Source of the DNA: Elusimicrobiota bacterium
GTDB lineage: Bacteria > Elusimicrobiota > Elusimicrobia > Elusimicrobiales > UBA9959
DNA length: 8,739 nucleotides
Direction of reading: 5' to 3'
Assembly: GCA_030637365.1 (NCBI GenBank)
Contig: DAOWGR010000121.1
Coordinates: forward strand, 1 to 8,739
In this document: one piece after another, positions 1 to 6,604 of the stretch
How positions within the stretch are numbered: position 1 is the first letter of the stretch
Layout: every line of letters starts with the position of its first letter
Position numbers and translations under genes: made by a program
Notes under the pieces: model-generated
Databases searched by the model: none
What the model was told of the DNA's origin: nothing
What the model saw: only the letters and a program-made list of their open reading frames with translations

Positions 1-1
1 A

Positions 2-724
2 GGCAAAGTGATTGATGTTCAGCCCGATTTTGGCGTGACTGTTGAAAGTGAAGGAACATTTATACAAGGCATTTTCGGCATAGGCGGAGAGACTAACGGC
101 GAGATAGCGCTTGCCGTTGAAAGTCCCGATGACGAGCTTTTGCCTGAAAACATCAAACCCGCGCATAAAGGCAAGATTATTATCGGCGGCCGGCACGCGG
201 GCATCGCGGCCATTAAAAAAGCCATAGAAATCGGCGTAAACGCCATTATAGTCGGCGGTATTCACGATAAGGATTTAAGAAAAATTCTGGGTTATGATAT
301 AGGAGTTGCCGTTACCGGAACTGAAAAAATAGGTCTTACGCTTGTGGTAACCGAAGGCTTTGGCATGATACCGATGGCGGAATATACTTATAAATTGCTT
401 GTTGCCAGAAAGGGCGAGCGGGCTTCCGTTTCGGGCGCGACTCAAATAAGAGCGGGCGTTATGCGGCCTGAAATAATAATACCGGGTTATCCTGAAAATA
501 TCAATGAGTGTAAAAAAGAAGACGGCCGCGGCTGGATAGAACCGGGAGATCCGATAAGGATTATTCGCGAGCCTCACTTCGGCGTAATAGGAACGGTGCA
601 TTCTTTGCCGTCCGAATTAACCAAGGTTCATTCCGAAAGCAAGGTCAGGGTGCTTACGGTTGAATTGGCCGGCGGCGAAAAAATAGTTGTTCCCCGCGCC
701 AATGTTGAAATATTGGAAAAATAA
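2..724 (+). CDS. Conserved hypothetical protein with KOW/SH3-like C-terminal barrel (5' end outside window)
   Basis: The frame is open from the first bases and runs to TAA at 722-724. A GTG at position 8 is in frame, but the codons before it (Gly-Lys) read into the same beta-rich stretch, so the gene most likely starts upstream and about 240 C-terminal residues are visible. The visible part starts with a glycine- and valine-rich beta segment. The middle is rich in Gly, Ile and Val, with two GG-containing strand/helix units (GKIIIGGRHAGI and AIIVGGIHD) and a TEGFG motif. The last 60 residues resemble a KOW/SH3-like barrel: DPIRIIREPHFGVIGTV, then a strand ending in VVPRANVEILE. From memory, proteins with this VVPRANVE-type ending occur as uncharacterised conserved genes in Chloroflexi and several candidate phyla. 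I know of no demonstrated function and assign none. No signal peptide can be judged. Confidence in a real gene is high, in the fold modest. Confidence 0.8.
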   Translation, partial: GKVIDVQPDFGVTVESEGTFIQGIFGIGGETNGEIALAVESPDDELLPENIKPAHKGKIIIGGRHAGIAAIKKAIEIGVNAIIVGGIHDKDLRKILGYDIGVAVTGTEKIGLTLVVTEGFGMIPMAEYTYKLLVARKGERASVSGATQIRAGVMRPEIIIPGYPENINECKKEDGRGWIEPGDPIRIIREPHFGVIGTVHSLPSELTKVHSESKVRVLTVELAGGEKIVVPRANVEILEK

Positions 725-1062
725 AAAACAATGTTGACTCTGTTTCGAAAAAAAAAGAAAAAGACCGATTTGGGAAGTTCATTGTCTTCGGTTAAGCGGG
801 TGCGGCGAAACTCAGTTTCGCGAGTCGTTGGCGTTTGCACTTATAAGTTCAGTGTGGGTCTTAATATCTTGCCGCCTGTTCGCGTGCGAAATAATAATAA
901 ATCGGTTCAAAATACTAAAGAAAGTTCCATGGAGTCAAGTAGTTTAAGCGAGACGGTATCCAGAAAATTAAGGACTTGGAAATAAAAAAGCCGCGTCTCC
1001 TGTTTTAGGCTCCGCGATTTTAAAAATGAAAGCTTTTGTTTGGATTTAATCTATAACTTTTA
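725..1062. other. Gene-free region with small palindromes
   Basis: These 338 bases hold no gene I can support. An 84-codon frame at 731-985 begins with a homopolymeric poly-Lys stretch, has no Shine-Dalgarno sequence and shows no recognisable domain. The stretch contains an A-rich tract right after the upstream gene (about 747-763), a cluster of three short palindromes (about 796-890), and a 3' part (950-1050) with unstructured AT-rich sequence. I see no tRNA or rRNA signature and no convincing intrinsic terminator, although the genes on both sides converge here. Confidence 0.5.
796..890. repeat. Cluster of three palindromes, possible interspersed repeat remnant
   Basis: Three perfect inverted repeats lie within 95 bases. 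At 805-821, GCGAAAC and GTTTCGC pair around TCA. At 839-848, ACTTATAAGT is a self-complementary decamer. At 878-890, TTCGC and GCGAA pair around GT. A further GCGGC (802-806) can pair with GCCGC (871-875) as an outer stem. This is the kind of structure seen in short non-coding repeats such as BIME or MITE relics, or in a structured RNA. There is only one copy in the window, so repetition in the genome is inference. Confidence 0.35.
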
Positions 1063-1569
1063 TCAGTCCTTGTATCTTTCCCTGTCACTCTCCAAATTTT
1101 CCCAGATCATTCCTCTGTCTCTGGCTTCATATTCATTGAAAGGCAAATCTGTCCCGCCATCATAGGTGGCTCCTTTTAGTTCGGCTTTATTCAGATTTGC
1201 CTTGCTTAAGTCGGTATTGCGCAAATCGGCGCATTCGCCTCTTGAGGGATCTTTAATCAGTTCTTCAACGATAATATTATTATATCCTCTCTCCCCCTTA
1301 GAATTTAAACATAGCCTTTTGCGCCGATTAAATTTATATATCAATTGAGGACTTGAGGATTCCGCCTGAACATTTTTGGCTTTTGCTGGTTCGGGTAATT
1401 TCAAGGAATCGGGGATATTGATTTTACTTTGTATTCGGTTTAAATCCTCGGTGAATTCACCGACGGCATCCCTAAAATCAGTAGGATGATTAACATTTTC
1501 TTTTATTGTTGTGGTGAAATAAAACACCGCCAGCAAAGCGATAGGATAAAAAATAATTGTTCTCTTCAT
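1063..1569 (-). CDS. Exported or membrane-anchored pentapeptide-repeat protein
   Basis: 168 residues. The N-terminus (MKRTIIFYPIALLAVFYF) is a basic residue pair followed by a hydrophobic segment, either an uncleaved signal anchor or a signal peptide without a clear cleavage site. Residues 20-75 are hydrophilic and low in complexity. Cys87 and Cys113 bracket a conserved-looking stretch, and a disulfide in an oxidising compartment is possible. Residues 114-138 carry about five A(D/N)LXX pentapeptide units (ADLRN, TDLSK, ANLNK, AELKG, ATYDG), then a TDLPF...EARDRGMIW tail. From family knowledge this tail often closes short pentapeptide repeats. Such repeats form a right-handed quadrilateral beta-helix used for binding, but the number here is small and no partner is evident. 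The ATG at 1569 is supported by AGGGA six bases upstream and by a strong promoter at 1641-1669. The gene is divergent from the beta-barrel gene at 1787. Confidence 0.85.
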   Translation of the reverse strand: MKRTIIFYPIALLAVFYFTTTIKENVNHPTDFRDAVGEFTEDLNRIQSKINIPDSLKLPEPAKAKNVQAESSSPQLIYKFNRRKRLCLNSKGERGYNNIIVEELIKDPSRGECADLRNTDLSKANLNKAELKGATYDGGTDLPFNEYEARDRGMIWENLESDRERYKD

Positions 1570-1640
1570 AAAAAATCCCTTTATAGCGTTAAATAAACCA
1601 TATAGCGTTTAAATTATTCCCATAACCCTTAATATAAAGG

Positions 1641-1669
1641 AGTATATTGTATGAGTTGAAAAGTGTCAA
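1641..1669 (-). promoter_or_regulatory. Sigma70-type promoter for the pentapeptide-repeat gene
   Basis: On the minus strand there is a consensus -35 TTGACA (1669-1664), a 17-base spacer, and a -10 TATACT (1646-1641, five of six consensus bases). Transcription would start near 1634, giving a leader of about 65 nt before the ATG at 1569. This is among the best promoter matches in the window. It is a sequence match only. Confidence 0.7.
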
Positions 1670-1697
1670 TAGCATTTAGGTATTTATACTATTGACA
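1664..1697. repeat. 9-bp inverted repeat containing both divergent -35 boxes
   Basis: TGTCAATAG (1664-1672) and CTATTGACA (1689-1697) are perfect reverse complements separated by 16 bases. Each arm contains the -35 hexamer of one of two divergent promoters. The dyad extends three bases beyond the hexamers (CTA before TTGACA), more than two -35 boxes alone would require. It could be an operator for a dimeric regulator controlling both genes. Confidence 0.6.
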
Positions 1698-1720
1698 AAC
1701 CACATCGCTTTAGATATTGT
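1692..1720 (+). promoter_or_regulatory. Sigma70-type promoter for the outer-membrane barrel gene
   Basis: On the plus strand there is a consensus -35 TTGACA (1692-1697), a 17-base spacer, and TATTGT (1715-1720, four of six consensus bases). Transcription would start near 1727, leaving a leader of about 60 nt that contains the GGGAG ribosome site at 1775-1779 before the ATG at 1787. A TATAAG at 1724-1729 is too far from this -35 to be its partner. Confidence 0.6.
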
Positions 1721-1786
1721 TTGTATAAGTGGGTGGCGGGACAATTTTAATATAAATAATATTATGGCGGGAACGGGAGAAATATA

Positions 1787-2497
1787 ATGAAAAAAGTGTT
1801 TGTAATCGTTATTATGGGTGTTTTTAGCATAAGCATAGGTTTTGTGCCGGAAGTTTTCGCTCAAAAAAAACTTTTTACGGTTGGAATAAGGAGCGGACAA
1901 TTTCATCCAACCAGTTCACAGATTCAGGGAACGGAACAGGTCGCGTATAACGCGGGAGGTTCACCAACATCCGTTACGGTTTCAGGCTTTGGCGATGGCG
2001 CCGATATTGGCATATACGGCAAGTATTTGTTTGCCGATAATTTGGGTTTAATGTTTGAAACAGGAGTGATTATTTTAAAGAGGAAGATTTCCATGGCTCT
2101 TGCTCCCAGCGGGGATATTGACCGTTATGAAAATACTCTAACCGCTTTTCCGATAACAGTGAGTTTAGTTCACGATATCCCTCTTGCCGATTCAACAATT
2201 GTTCCTTATTTGGGGTTTGGAGCCGGGATTTATATATCCAAGTGGGAAGAGAAAGATTCCCCCGCCGCCGGCTCAAGAACATGGAAAAAAGGGACCGCCA
2301 CTCCCGTAGGCATGCATTTTCTCGCGGGATTTAATTTCCCCGCGTATCGCGGCGTATTGTTTGATTGCGAGTTTAGATACAGGCAGATTAACGGGAATTG
2401 GAAGATAAAAAATGTTGACACCAATATTGTTGACGAATTTAGAGACCTTAATACCGGCGGAATATCAATAAGATTGGGTTTAAGTTATAAATTTTAG
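1787..2497 (+). CDS. Outer-membrane beta-barrel protein (OmpW/OmpA-barrel-like)
   Basis: 236 residues with a typical Sec signal peptide: MKK, a hydrophobic core, and a VFA|Q cleavage site after residue 25. The mature part is built of alternating-residue beta strands separated by polar loops, for example the segments around 'ADIGIYGKYLF', 'LGLMFETGVII', 'VPYLGFGAGIYI', 'MHFLAGFNFPAYRGVLFDCEFRYRQ' (split by turns) and the final strand 'GGISIRLGLSYKF'. The chain ends in Phe, the usual BAM recognition signal of outer-membrane proteins. The size fits a small eight-stranded barrel of the OmpW or OmpA-N-terminal type, and I cannot say which family. The substrate is unknown. GGGAG seven bases before the ATG, and a promoter at 1692-1720, support this start. 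The gene is transcribed alone, divergent from the pentapeptide gene and convergent with the protease array. Confidence 0.85.
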   Translation: MKKVFVIVIMGVFSISIGFVPEVFAQKKLFTVGIRSGQFHPTSSQIQGTEQVAYNAGGSPTSVTVSGFGDGADIGIYGKYLFADNLGLMFETGVIILKRKISMALAPSGDIDRYENTLTAFPITVSLVHDIPLADSTIVPYLGFGAGIYISKWEEKDSPAAGSRTWKKGTATPVGMHFLAGFNFPAYRGVLFDCEFRYRQINGNWKIKNVDTNIVDEFRDLNTGGISIRLGLSYKF

Positions 2498-2518
2498 CGG
2501 AAAAAAGCCCCGCTTAAA
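2491..2518. terminator. Weak hairpin between convergent genes
   Basis: AGCGG (2496-2500) pairs with CCGCT (2510-2514) around a nine-base loop. Three further A-T pairs form below one T-T mismatch (2492-2494 with 2516-2518). The hairpin overlaps the stop codon of the barrel gene, and the minus-strand protease operon ends 27 bases further on. Neither strand has a clean T-run directly after the stem, so a bidirectional terminator is possible but weakly supported. Confidence 0.3.
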
Positions 2519-2544
2519 AATCAGCGCGTTTATTGTTTTTATAT

Positions 2545-3840
2545 TTAGTCGGCGGATAAACTTACCAAATACCATTTTATGAATTCATCCCAATAAGACT
2601 GTTGGGCTATTTTAAGTTCATCGTAGTTTGAATTGTATGAAACCTTAGGCAAATAAACGGCTAAGCCGTGCGAATTGGAATAGTCAACCGGACCGCTCCA
2701 CCAATTGCCGGAAGAATTGGTATACCTGCTGTAAACAACCAGATGTCTTTCAATATAATTCATAAGCGCTTTGCCTTTTTCCTTAACATCCGCGTTCATG
2801 GTTTCAGCGGTTACAAGACTTAAAAAGTGATATAAATCCTTATTGTCGGGTACGGCGTACTTTTGAGCTTTATATACGGATTTCTTAATCAAAGCCTTTT
2901 CTTTGCTTTGAGTTGCCGCGTAAGCCCAGTCATCCAACAATATAAGGAGTTTTTCAAAAGATGATGTTCTGATAAAACTCTGTGTTGAAGCTTTATCAAT
3001 TGATTGATAGTGGTCCGAATACGCGTCAACAAGAACTTTTGCCGCCCGATAAGGCGTGATTTCGGGATTGGAAATTATCGGCTTGAGCATGGTATTATAA
3101 GTGTAACCGTCGCCGGGTTCCGTTTCAGGGGAGCCCACTACATAGGTAATATCATCCTTTATTTCATAAGAAACGGAAAATATTTGCATAAGGCAGGCAT
3201 CCGAAGCGTATATATCAAGCCTGCCGATTTCTTTAAGCGCCATACCGAGCTGAGGCGTGGTAAAATGATTATTCGTTTCAAAATCATAGGAAATCCCTTT
3301 ATTCACGATGGATTTGAGGCTCTTTGTCCATCCGTTGCCGTGATTCCAGACGATGAGCATATATTTTTTTGCCGGATATTTTGTTTTGGCCCATACGCCG
3401 AAATCAACCAGATGTTTCCAGTCGCCCATATCAACCTTGCCCAAATCGGCAAGAACGGGAGATGTTATGGTGCTTGTGCTATCGTCTTTTTGAATCAAAT
3501 ATCTTCTTGACCCCGTCCAATCGCCTTCGGAGGAATCATAACCGTCCATTCTTCCAAGCTCAACAACGACATTTATTCTATCGGAGGAACCTATCATCTC
3601 CATTTCATTGACATCTTTCAGGCCGTATTTTTCCAAATCGTTTTTAGCGTTAACATAAATCATGATTGTCCATTCTTTAGTCGTATCGGCTTTTCTTTCC
3701 CGATTCATCCGCGGAGAAATTTTAATTTTCGTCATTTCATTTTTAAGGCTGAATGATTTGCCGCTATCAAAGTCTATTTCGGCGTAAACAATCGAGGATA
3801 TGGATAAAGCGATTACCGCCGTTAATATTTTTTTTAACAT
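2545..3840 (-). CDS. Clostripain-like C11 cysteine protease, array copy 4 (distal)
   Basis: 431 residues from the chosen start at 3840. The frame stays open to an ATG at 3912, but that would add 24 residues overlapping the preceding gene and bury the signal peptide. The start at 3840 has GGGAGA five bases upstream and begins MLKKILTAVIALSISSIVYA|E, a classic signal peptide cleaved after residue 20. A short basic pro-segment (21-55) leads to the C11 core at EWTIMIYVNAKNDL. The catalytic dyad is His167 (VWNHGNGW) and Cys216 (ASDACLM), with Lys181 in the activation loop between them. C11 enzymes cleave after Arg or Lys and mature by self-cleavage. The C-terminus (KIAQQSYWDEFI...SLSAD) matches copy 1. 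The signal peptide and pro-segment are unlike the other three copies, while residues 110-169 are almost identical at base level to copy 3. It is the last gene of the operon, 35 nt after copy 3, and probably periplasmic or secreted. Confidence 0.92.
   Translation of the reverse strand: MLKKILTAVIALSISSIVYAEIDFDSGKSFSLKNEMTKIKISPRMNRERKADTTKEWTIMIYVNAKNDLEKYGLKDVNEMEMIGSSDRINVVVELGRMDGYDSSEGDWTGSRRYLIQKDDSTSTITSPVLADLGKVDMGDWKHLVDFGVWAKTKYPAKKYMLIVWNHGNGWTKSLKSIVNKGISYDFETNNHFTTPQLGMALKEIGRLDIYASDACLMQIFSVSYEIKDDITYVVGSPETEPGDGYTYNTMLKPIISNPEITPYRAAKVLVDAYSDHYQSIDKASTQSFIRTSSFEKLLILLDDWAYAATQSKEKALIKKSVYKAQKYAVPDNKDLYHFLSLVTAETMNADVKEKGKALMNYIERHLVVYSRYTNSSGNWWSGPVDYSNSHGLAVYLPKVSYNSNYDELKIAQQSYWDEFIKWYLVSLSAD
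3336..3513. repeat. 178-nt near-identical catalytic block in copy 4
   Basis: It is identical to 4640-4817 in copy 3 except at 3421 and 3471. It encodes residues 110-169 of copy 4, ending just after the catalytic His. Synonymous positions are conserved too, while the sequence on both sides of the block diverges more. This is the signature of recent gene conversion. Confidence 0.8.
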
Positions 3841-3845
3841 ATGTT

Positions 3846-3852
3846 TCTCCCT
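3846..3852 (-). promoter_or_regulatory. Ribosome binding site deciding the start of array copy 4
   Basis: The minus strand reads AGGGAGA here, five bases before the ATG at 3840. It is the strongest Shine-Dalgarno match in the array. It favours the 3840 start over the in-frame upstream ATG at 3912, which lies inside copy 3. The other copies use AGAGGA (copies 2 and 3) or AGGA (copy 1). Confidence 0.75.
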
Positions 3853-3875
3853 ATTTAAAAAGTAAAACTTCCAAA

Positions 3876-5207
3876 CTAAAATTGTAAATACAGTTTTACG
3901 AATCTGTCCCAATGGGAATTTTGGAATATCTTAAGTTCTTCATAGTTTGAATTGTAATGAAGAATGGGCAAATAAACGGCTATGCCGCGCGAATTGGAAT
4001 AGTTCCAATCTGTGGGAAAATGGGTATATCTGCTGTAACAGACCACTCTTTTCTCAATATGATTCATAAGCGCTTCGCCTTTTTCCTTAACATCCGCGTT
4101 CATGGTTTCGGCAGTGATAAGACTTACAAAATGATACAAATCGCTATTGTTAAACATAACATATCTTTGAGTTTTATATAAATATTTAAGAATCAAAGCC
4201 TTCTCTCTTGCCTGTATCGCCGCGTAAGCCCAGTCGTTCATCAATACAAGGAGTTTATCAAGCGCCGATGTTCTGATAAAACTCTGTGTTGAACTTTCGC
4301 CAATTGATTGATAGTGTTCACAAAATGCGTCAACAAGAACTTTTGCCGCCTGATAAGGCGTAATTTTGGGATTGGAAGTTATCGGCTTGAGCATCGTATT
4401 ATAAGTATAACCGTCTTTGGGTTCCATGGCCTCGGAGCCGACTATATAGGTAATATCGTCTTTTATTTCATAATCAACGGAAACCATTTGCATAAAGCAG
4501 GCATCCGAAGCGTATACATCAAGTTTGCCGATTTCTTTAAGAGCTTTGGCAAGCTCAGGCGTGGTAAAATGATTTTTTGTTTCAAAGTCAAAGGAAAGCC
4601 CTTTGTTCTTCACGGCTTTGACGTCCTTTTTCCAGCCTGTGCCGTGATTCCAGACGATGAGCATATATTTTTTTGCCGGATATTTTGTTTTGGCCCATAC
4701 GCCGAAATCAACCAGATGTTTCCAATCGCCCATATCAACCTTGCCCAAATCGGCAAGAACGGGAGATGTTATGGCGCTTGTGCTATCGTCTTTTTGAATC
4801 AAATATCTTCTTGACCCGGTCCAATCGCCCTCGGAGGAATCATAACCGTTCATCCTTCCGATTTCAACAACGACATTAATCTCATTTGAAGAGCCTATCA
4901 TCTCCATTTCATTTATATCTTTCAGACCGTATTTTTCCAAATCGTTTTTCGCGTTAATATAAACCATTATCGTCCAGTCTCTTTCAGGTTGTGGTTTTAC
5001 TTCAGGTTTTGGCTCCGGTTCAGGTATTGATTCCTCAGTGTCATCGCGCCTGAAAAAATTAAAGATACCGCTTTTGTCTGATTTTCTGGAAAATTCGCTT
5101 GCGGTAATGGAATTTAAATTAAATTTTTCCAGCGCTCCGCCGTTTGAAGCGTAAAAAAGCAGAAATGCTGCTGTCAGTATCGCGATTTTCAGTGTTGCTT
5201 TTTTCAT
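3876..5207 (-). CDS. Clostripain-like C11 cysteine protease, array copy 3
   Basis: 443 residues. The signal peptide (MKKATLKIAILTAAFLLFYA, probable cleavage after Ala25) and the following FNLNSITASEFS are nearly the same as in copy 2. The pro-region then differs: residues 57-76 form an acidic, proline-rich linker with repeated Pro-Glu and Pro-Lys (IPEPEPKPEVKPQPE), like an extended spacer. The C11 core begins at DWTIMVYINAKNDL. The dyad is His188 (VWNHGTGW) and Cys237 (ASDACFM, with Phe where the others have Leu). Lys202 lies 14 residues after His, the spacing of the self-activation site in the C11 enzyme PmC11. The C-terminus is shorter and diverged (ending LYLQF) and lacks the SLS(A/T)D ending of the other copies. 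It also lacks the WWSGPVDYS-type loop, having DWNYSNSRG instead. Start supported by AGAGGA upstream. It lies 29 nt after copy 2. Confidence 0.92.
   Translation of the reverse strand: MKKATLKIAILTAAFLLFYASNGGALEKFNLNSITASEFSRKSDKSGIFNFFRRDDTEESIPEPEPKPEVKPQPERDWTIMVYINAKNDLEKYGLKDINEMEMIGSSNEINVVVEIGRMNGYDSSEGDWTGSRRYLIQKDDSTSAITSPVLADLGKVDMGDWKHLVDFGVWAKTKYPAKKYMLIVWNHGTGWKKDVKAVKNKGLSFDFETKNHFTTPELAKALKEIGKLDVYASDACFMQMVSVDYEIKDDITYIVGSEAMEPKDGYTYNTMLKPITSNPKITPYQAAKVLVDAFCEHYQSIGESSTQSFIRTSALDKLLVLMNDWAYAAIQAREKALILKYLYKTQRYVMFNNSDLYHFVSLITAETMNADVKEKGEALMNHIEKRVVCYSRYTHFPTDWNYSNSRGIAVYLPILHYNSNYEELKIFQNSHWDRFVKLYLQF
4640..4817. repeat. 178-nt near-identical catalytic block in copy 3
   Basis: Partner of 3336-3513, with mismatches only at 4725 and 4775. 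Most of the inner part (from about the GCCCATACGCCG string onward) is also shared with copy 1, so the block seems to have been passed among several copies. Confidence 0.8.
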
Positions 5208-5261
5208 TTAATAATCCTCTAATTGTTCAGTTTGTGTTATATCTTGTCGGTGGATAAACTC
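5088..5261. repeat. 174-nt duplicated segment, copy at the copy 2/copy 3 junction
   Basis: This segment covers the 3' end of protease copy 2, the 29-nt spacer and the first 40 codons of copy 3. It aligns without gaps to 6431-6604, with roughly ten base differences by eye. The spacer, including the AGAGGA ribosome site, is part of the match, so the similarity is not due only to protein-level selection. The offset of 1343 bases is about one gene plus spacer and defines the tandem unit. Confidence 0.8.
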
Positions 5262-6550
5262 TTCTTTTGATACCATTTTATAAATTCATCCCAATTGGAA
5301 TGTTGGGCTATCTTAAGTTCATCATAGTCCGGATTATACCGATAAGGAGGCATATAAATCGCTATGCCGCGCGAATCTGAATAGTCAACGGGACCGCTCC
5401 ACCAAGTGCCGGGAGAATTGGTGTGTTTGTTATAAGCGACTACGCTTTCCTTAATATGATTCATAAGAACTTCGCCTTTTGTCTTGAGCTCCGCGTTTAG
5501 GGTTTTGGAGGTCACAAGACTTAAAAAGTGATATAAGTCGGTATGGTCAGTTGCGCTGTATCTTTGAGCTCTAAACATGGAGTGTTTGATCAAATCTTTT
5601 TCTTTTGACTGAGTTGCCGCGAAAGCCCAGTCATTCATCAATATAATGAGTTTATCAAGTGCCGCCGTTCTGATAAAACTTTGCGTTGACCCTTTTTTAA
5701 TTGATCGATAGTGATTAAAATACGCGTCAACAATGACTTTGGCCGCCTGATAAGCCGTAATTTCGGGATTGGAAACTATCGGCTTGAGCATGGTATTATA
5801 AGTGTAGCCGTCGGCGAGTTCCGTTGCTTCAGAGCCGACTATATAGGTAATATTGTTTTTTATTTCATAAGCGATCGAAACCATCTGCATAAGGCAGGCG
5901 TCTGAAGCGTATACATCAAGCCTGCCGATTTCATTAAGCGCCGCGCCGAGCTGAGGCGTGGTAAAGTGATTGGCTGTTTCAAAGTCATAGGAAAGCCCTT
6001 TATCCATTATGGATTTTACGCTTTTTTCCCATCCTGTGCCGTGATTCCAGACGATGAGCATATATTTTTTTGCCGGATATTTTGTTTTGGCCCACAAGCC
6101 GAAATCAACCAGATGTTTCCAATCGCCCATATCAACTTTGCCCAAATCGGCAAGGATGGGAGATGTTATGGCGCTTGTGCTATTGTCTTTTTGAATCAAA
6201 TATCTTCTTGACCCGGTCCAATCGCCTTCGGAGGAATCAAAACCGTCCATTCTTCCGAGCTCAACAACGATATTTACTTTATCACAGGAACCTATCATCT
6301 CCATTTCATTGACATCTTTCATGCCGTATTCTTCCAAATCGTTTTTCGCGTTAATATAAATCATTATCGTCCATTCTTTCTTATTTTCGCGCCTGATGAA
6401 ATTGAAAATGCCTCCATCGCCGAATTCTTCGGAAAATTCGCTTGCGGTAATGGAATTTAAATTAAAATTTTCACGCGCTCCGCCGTTTGAAGCGTAAAAA
6501 AACAGAAATGCTGCTGTCAGTATTGCGATTTTCAGTGTTGCTTTTTTCAT
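5237..6550 (-). CDS. Clostripain-like C11 cysteine protease, array copy 2
   Basis: 437 residues. The signal peptide (MKKATLKIAILTAAFLFFYA, cleavage probably after Ala25) is one residue different from copy 3 over its first 20 residues. The next segment (SEEFGDGGIFNFIRR) matches copy 1 instead, so the N-terminus is a hybrid of its two neighbours. The core starts at EWTIMIYINAKNDL. The dyad is His170 (VWNHGTGW) and Cys219 (ASDACLM), and Lys184 in the DKGLSYDF stretch is the candidate self-cleavage site. An extra Cys occurs at residue 89 (GSCD, where the others have GSS). The C-terminus, KWYQKKSLSTDKI, carries the DKI ending shared with copy 1. AGAGGA before the ATG supports the start. It is 29 nt downstream of copy 1 and presumably co-transcribed with it. 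Export and Arg/Lys-directed endopeptidase activity are inferred from the family. Confidence 0.92.
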   Translation of the reverse strand: MKKATLKIAILTAAFLFFYASNGGARENFNLNSITASEFSEEFGDGGIFNFIRRENKKEWTIMIYINAKNDLEEYGMKDVNEMEMIGSCDKVNIVVELGRMDGFDSSEGDWTGSRRYLIQKDNSTSAITSPILADLGKVDMGDWKHLVDFGLWAKTKYPAKKYMLIVWNHGTGWEKSVKSIMDKGLSYDFETANHFTTPQLGAALNEIGRLDVYASDACLMQMVSIAYEIKNNITYIVGSEATELADGYTYNTMLKPIVSNPEITAYQAAKVIVDAYFNHYRSIKKGSTQSFIRTAALDKLIILMNDWAFAATQSKEKDLIKHSMFRAQRYSATDHTDLYHFLSLVTSKTLNAELKTKGEVLMNHIKESVVAYNKHTNSPGTWWSGPVDYSDSRGIAIYMPPYRYNPDYDELKIAQHSNWDEFIKWYQKKSLSTDKI

Positions 6551-6604
6551 CTAATATTCCTCTAATTGTTCAGTTTGTGTTATATCTTGTCGGCGGATAA
6601 ACTC
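6431..6604. repeat. 174-nt duplicated segment, copy at the copy 1/copy 2 junction
   Basis: Partner of 5088-5261. It spans the 3' end of protease copy 1, the spacer and the first 40 codons of copy 2. The spacers share the string TCCTCTAATTGTTCAG, followed by TTTGTGTTATATCTTGTCGG. The match marks the join of a tandem duplication. Confidence 0.8.

Noticed and set aside
19..601. Minus-strand frames opposite the left-edge gene
   Set aside because: The plus-strand frame has coherent Gly/Val/Ile protein character and conserved-looking motifs. The opposite frames have low-complexity composition and no start signals.
890..925. GGTTCAAAA resembling a tRNA T-loop
   Set aside because: No acceptor, D or anticodon stem could be folded around it on either strand.
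731..985. An 84-codon plus-strand frame
   Set aside because: It starts in an A-rich tract giving poly-Lys, has no ribosome site, shows no recognisable domain, and runs through the palindrome cluster.
985..1025. GC-rich stretch with nearby T/A runs as an intrinsic terminator
   Set aside because: CCGCG occurs twice as a direct repeat, not an inverted one. On the minus strand only a four-base stem (AGCC/GGCT) precedes the T-run.
3841..3912. Upstream ATG at 3912 as the start of protease copy 4
   Set aside because: It would overlap copy 3, place 24 odd residues before a perfect signal peptide, and ignore the AGGGAGA ribosome site at 3846-3852.
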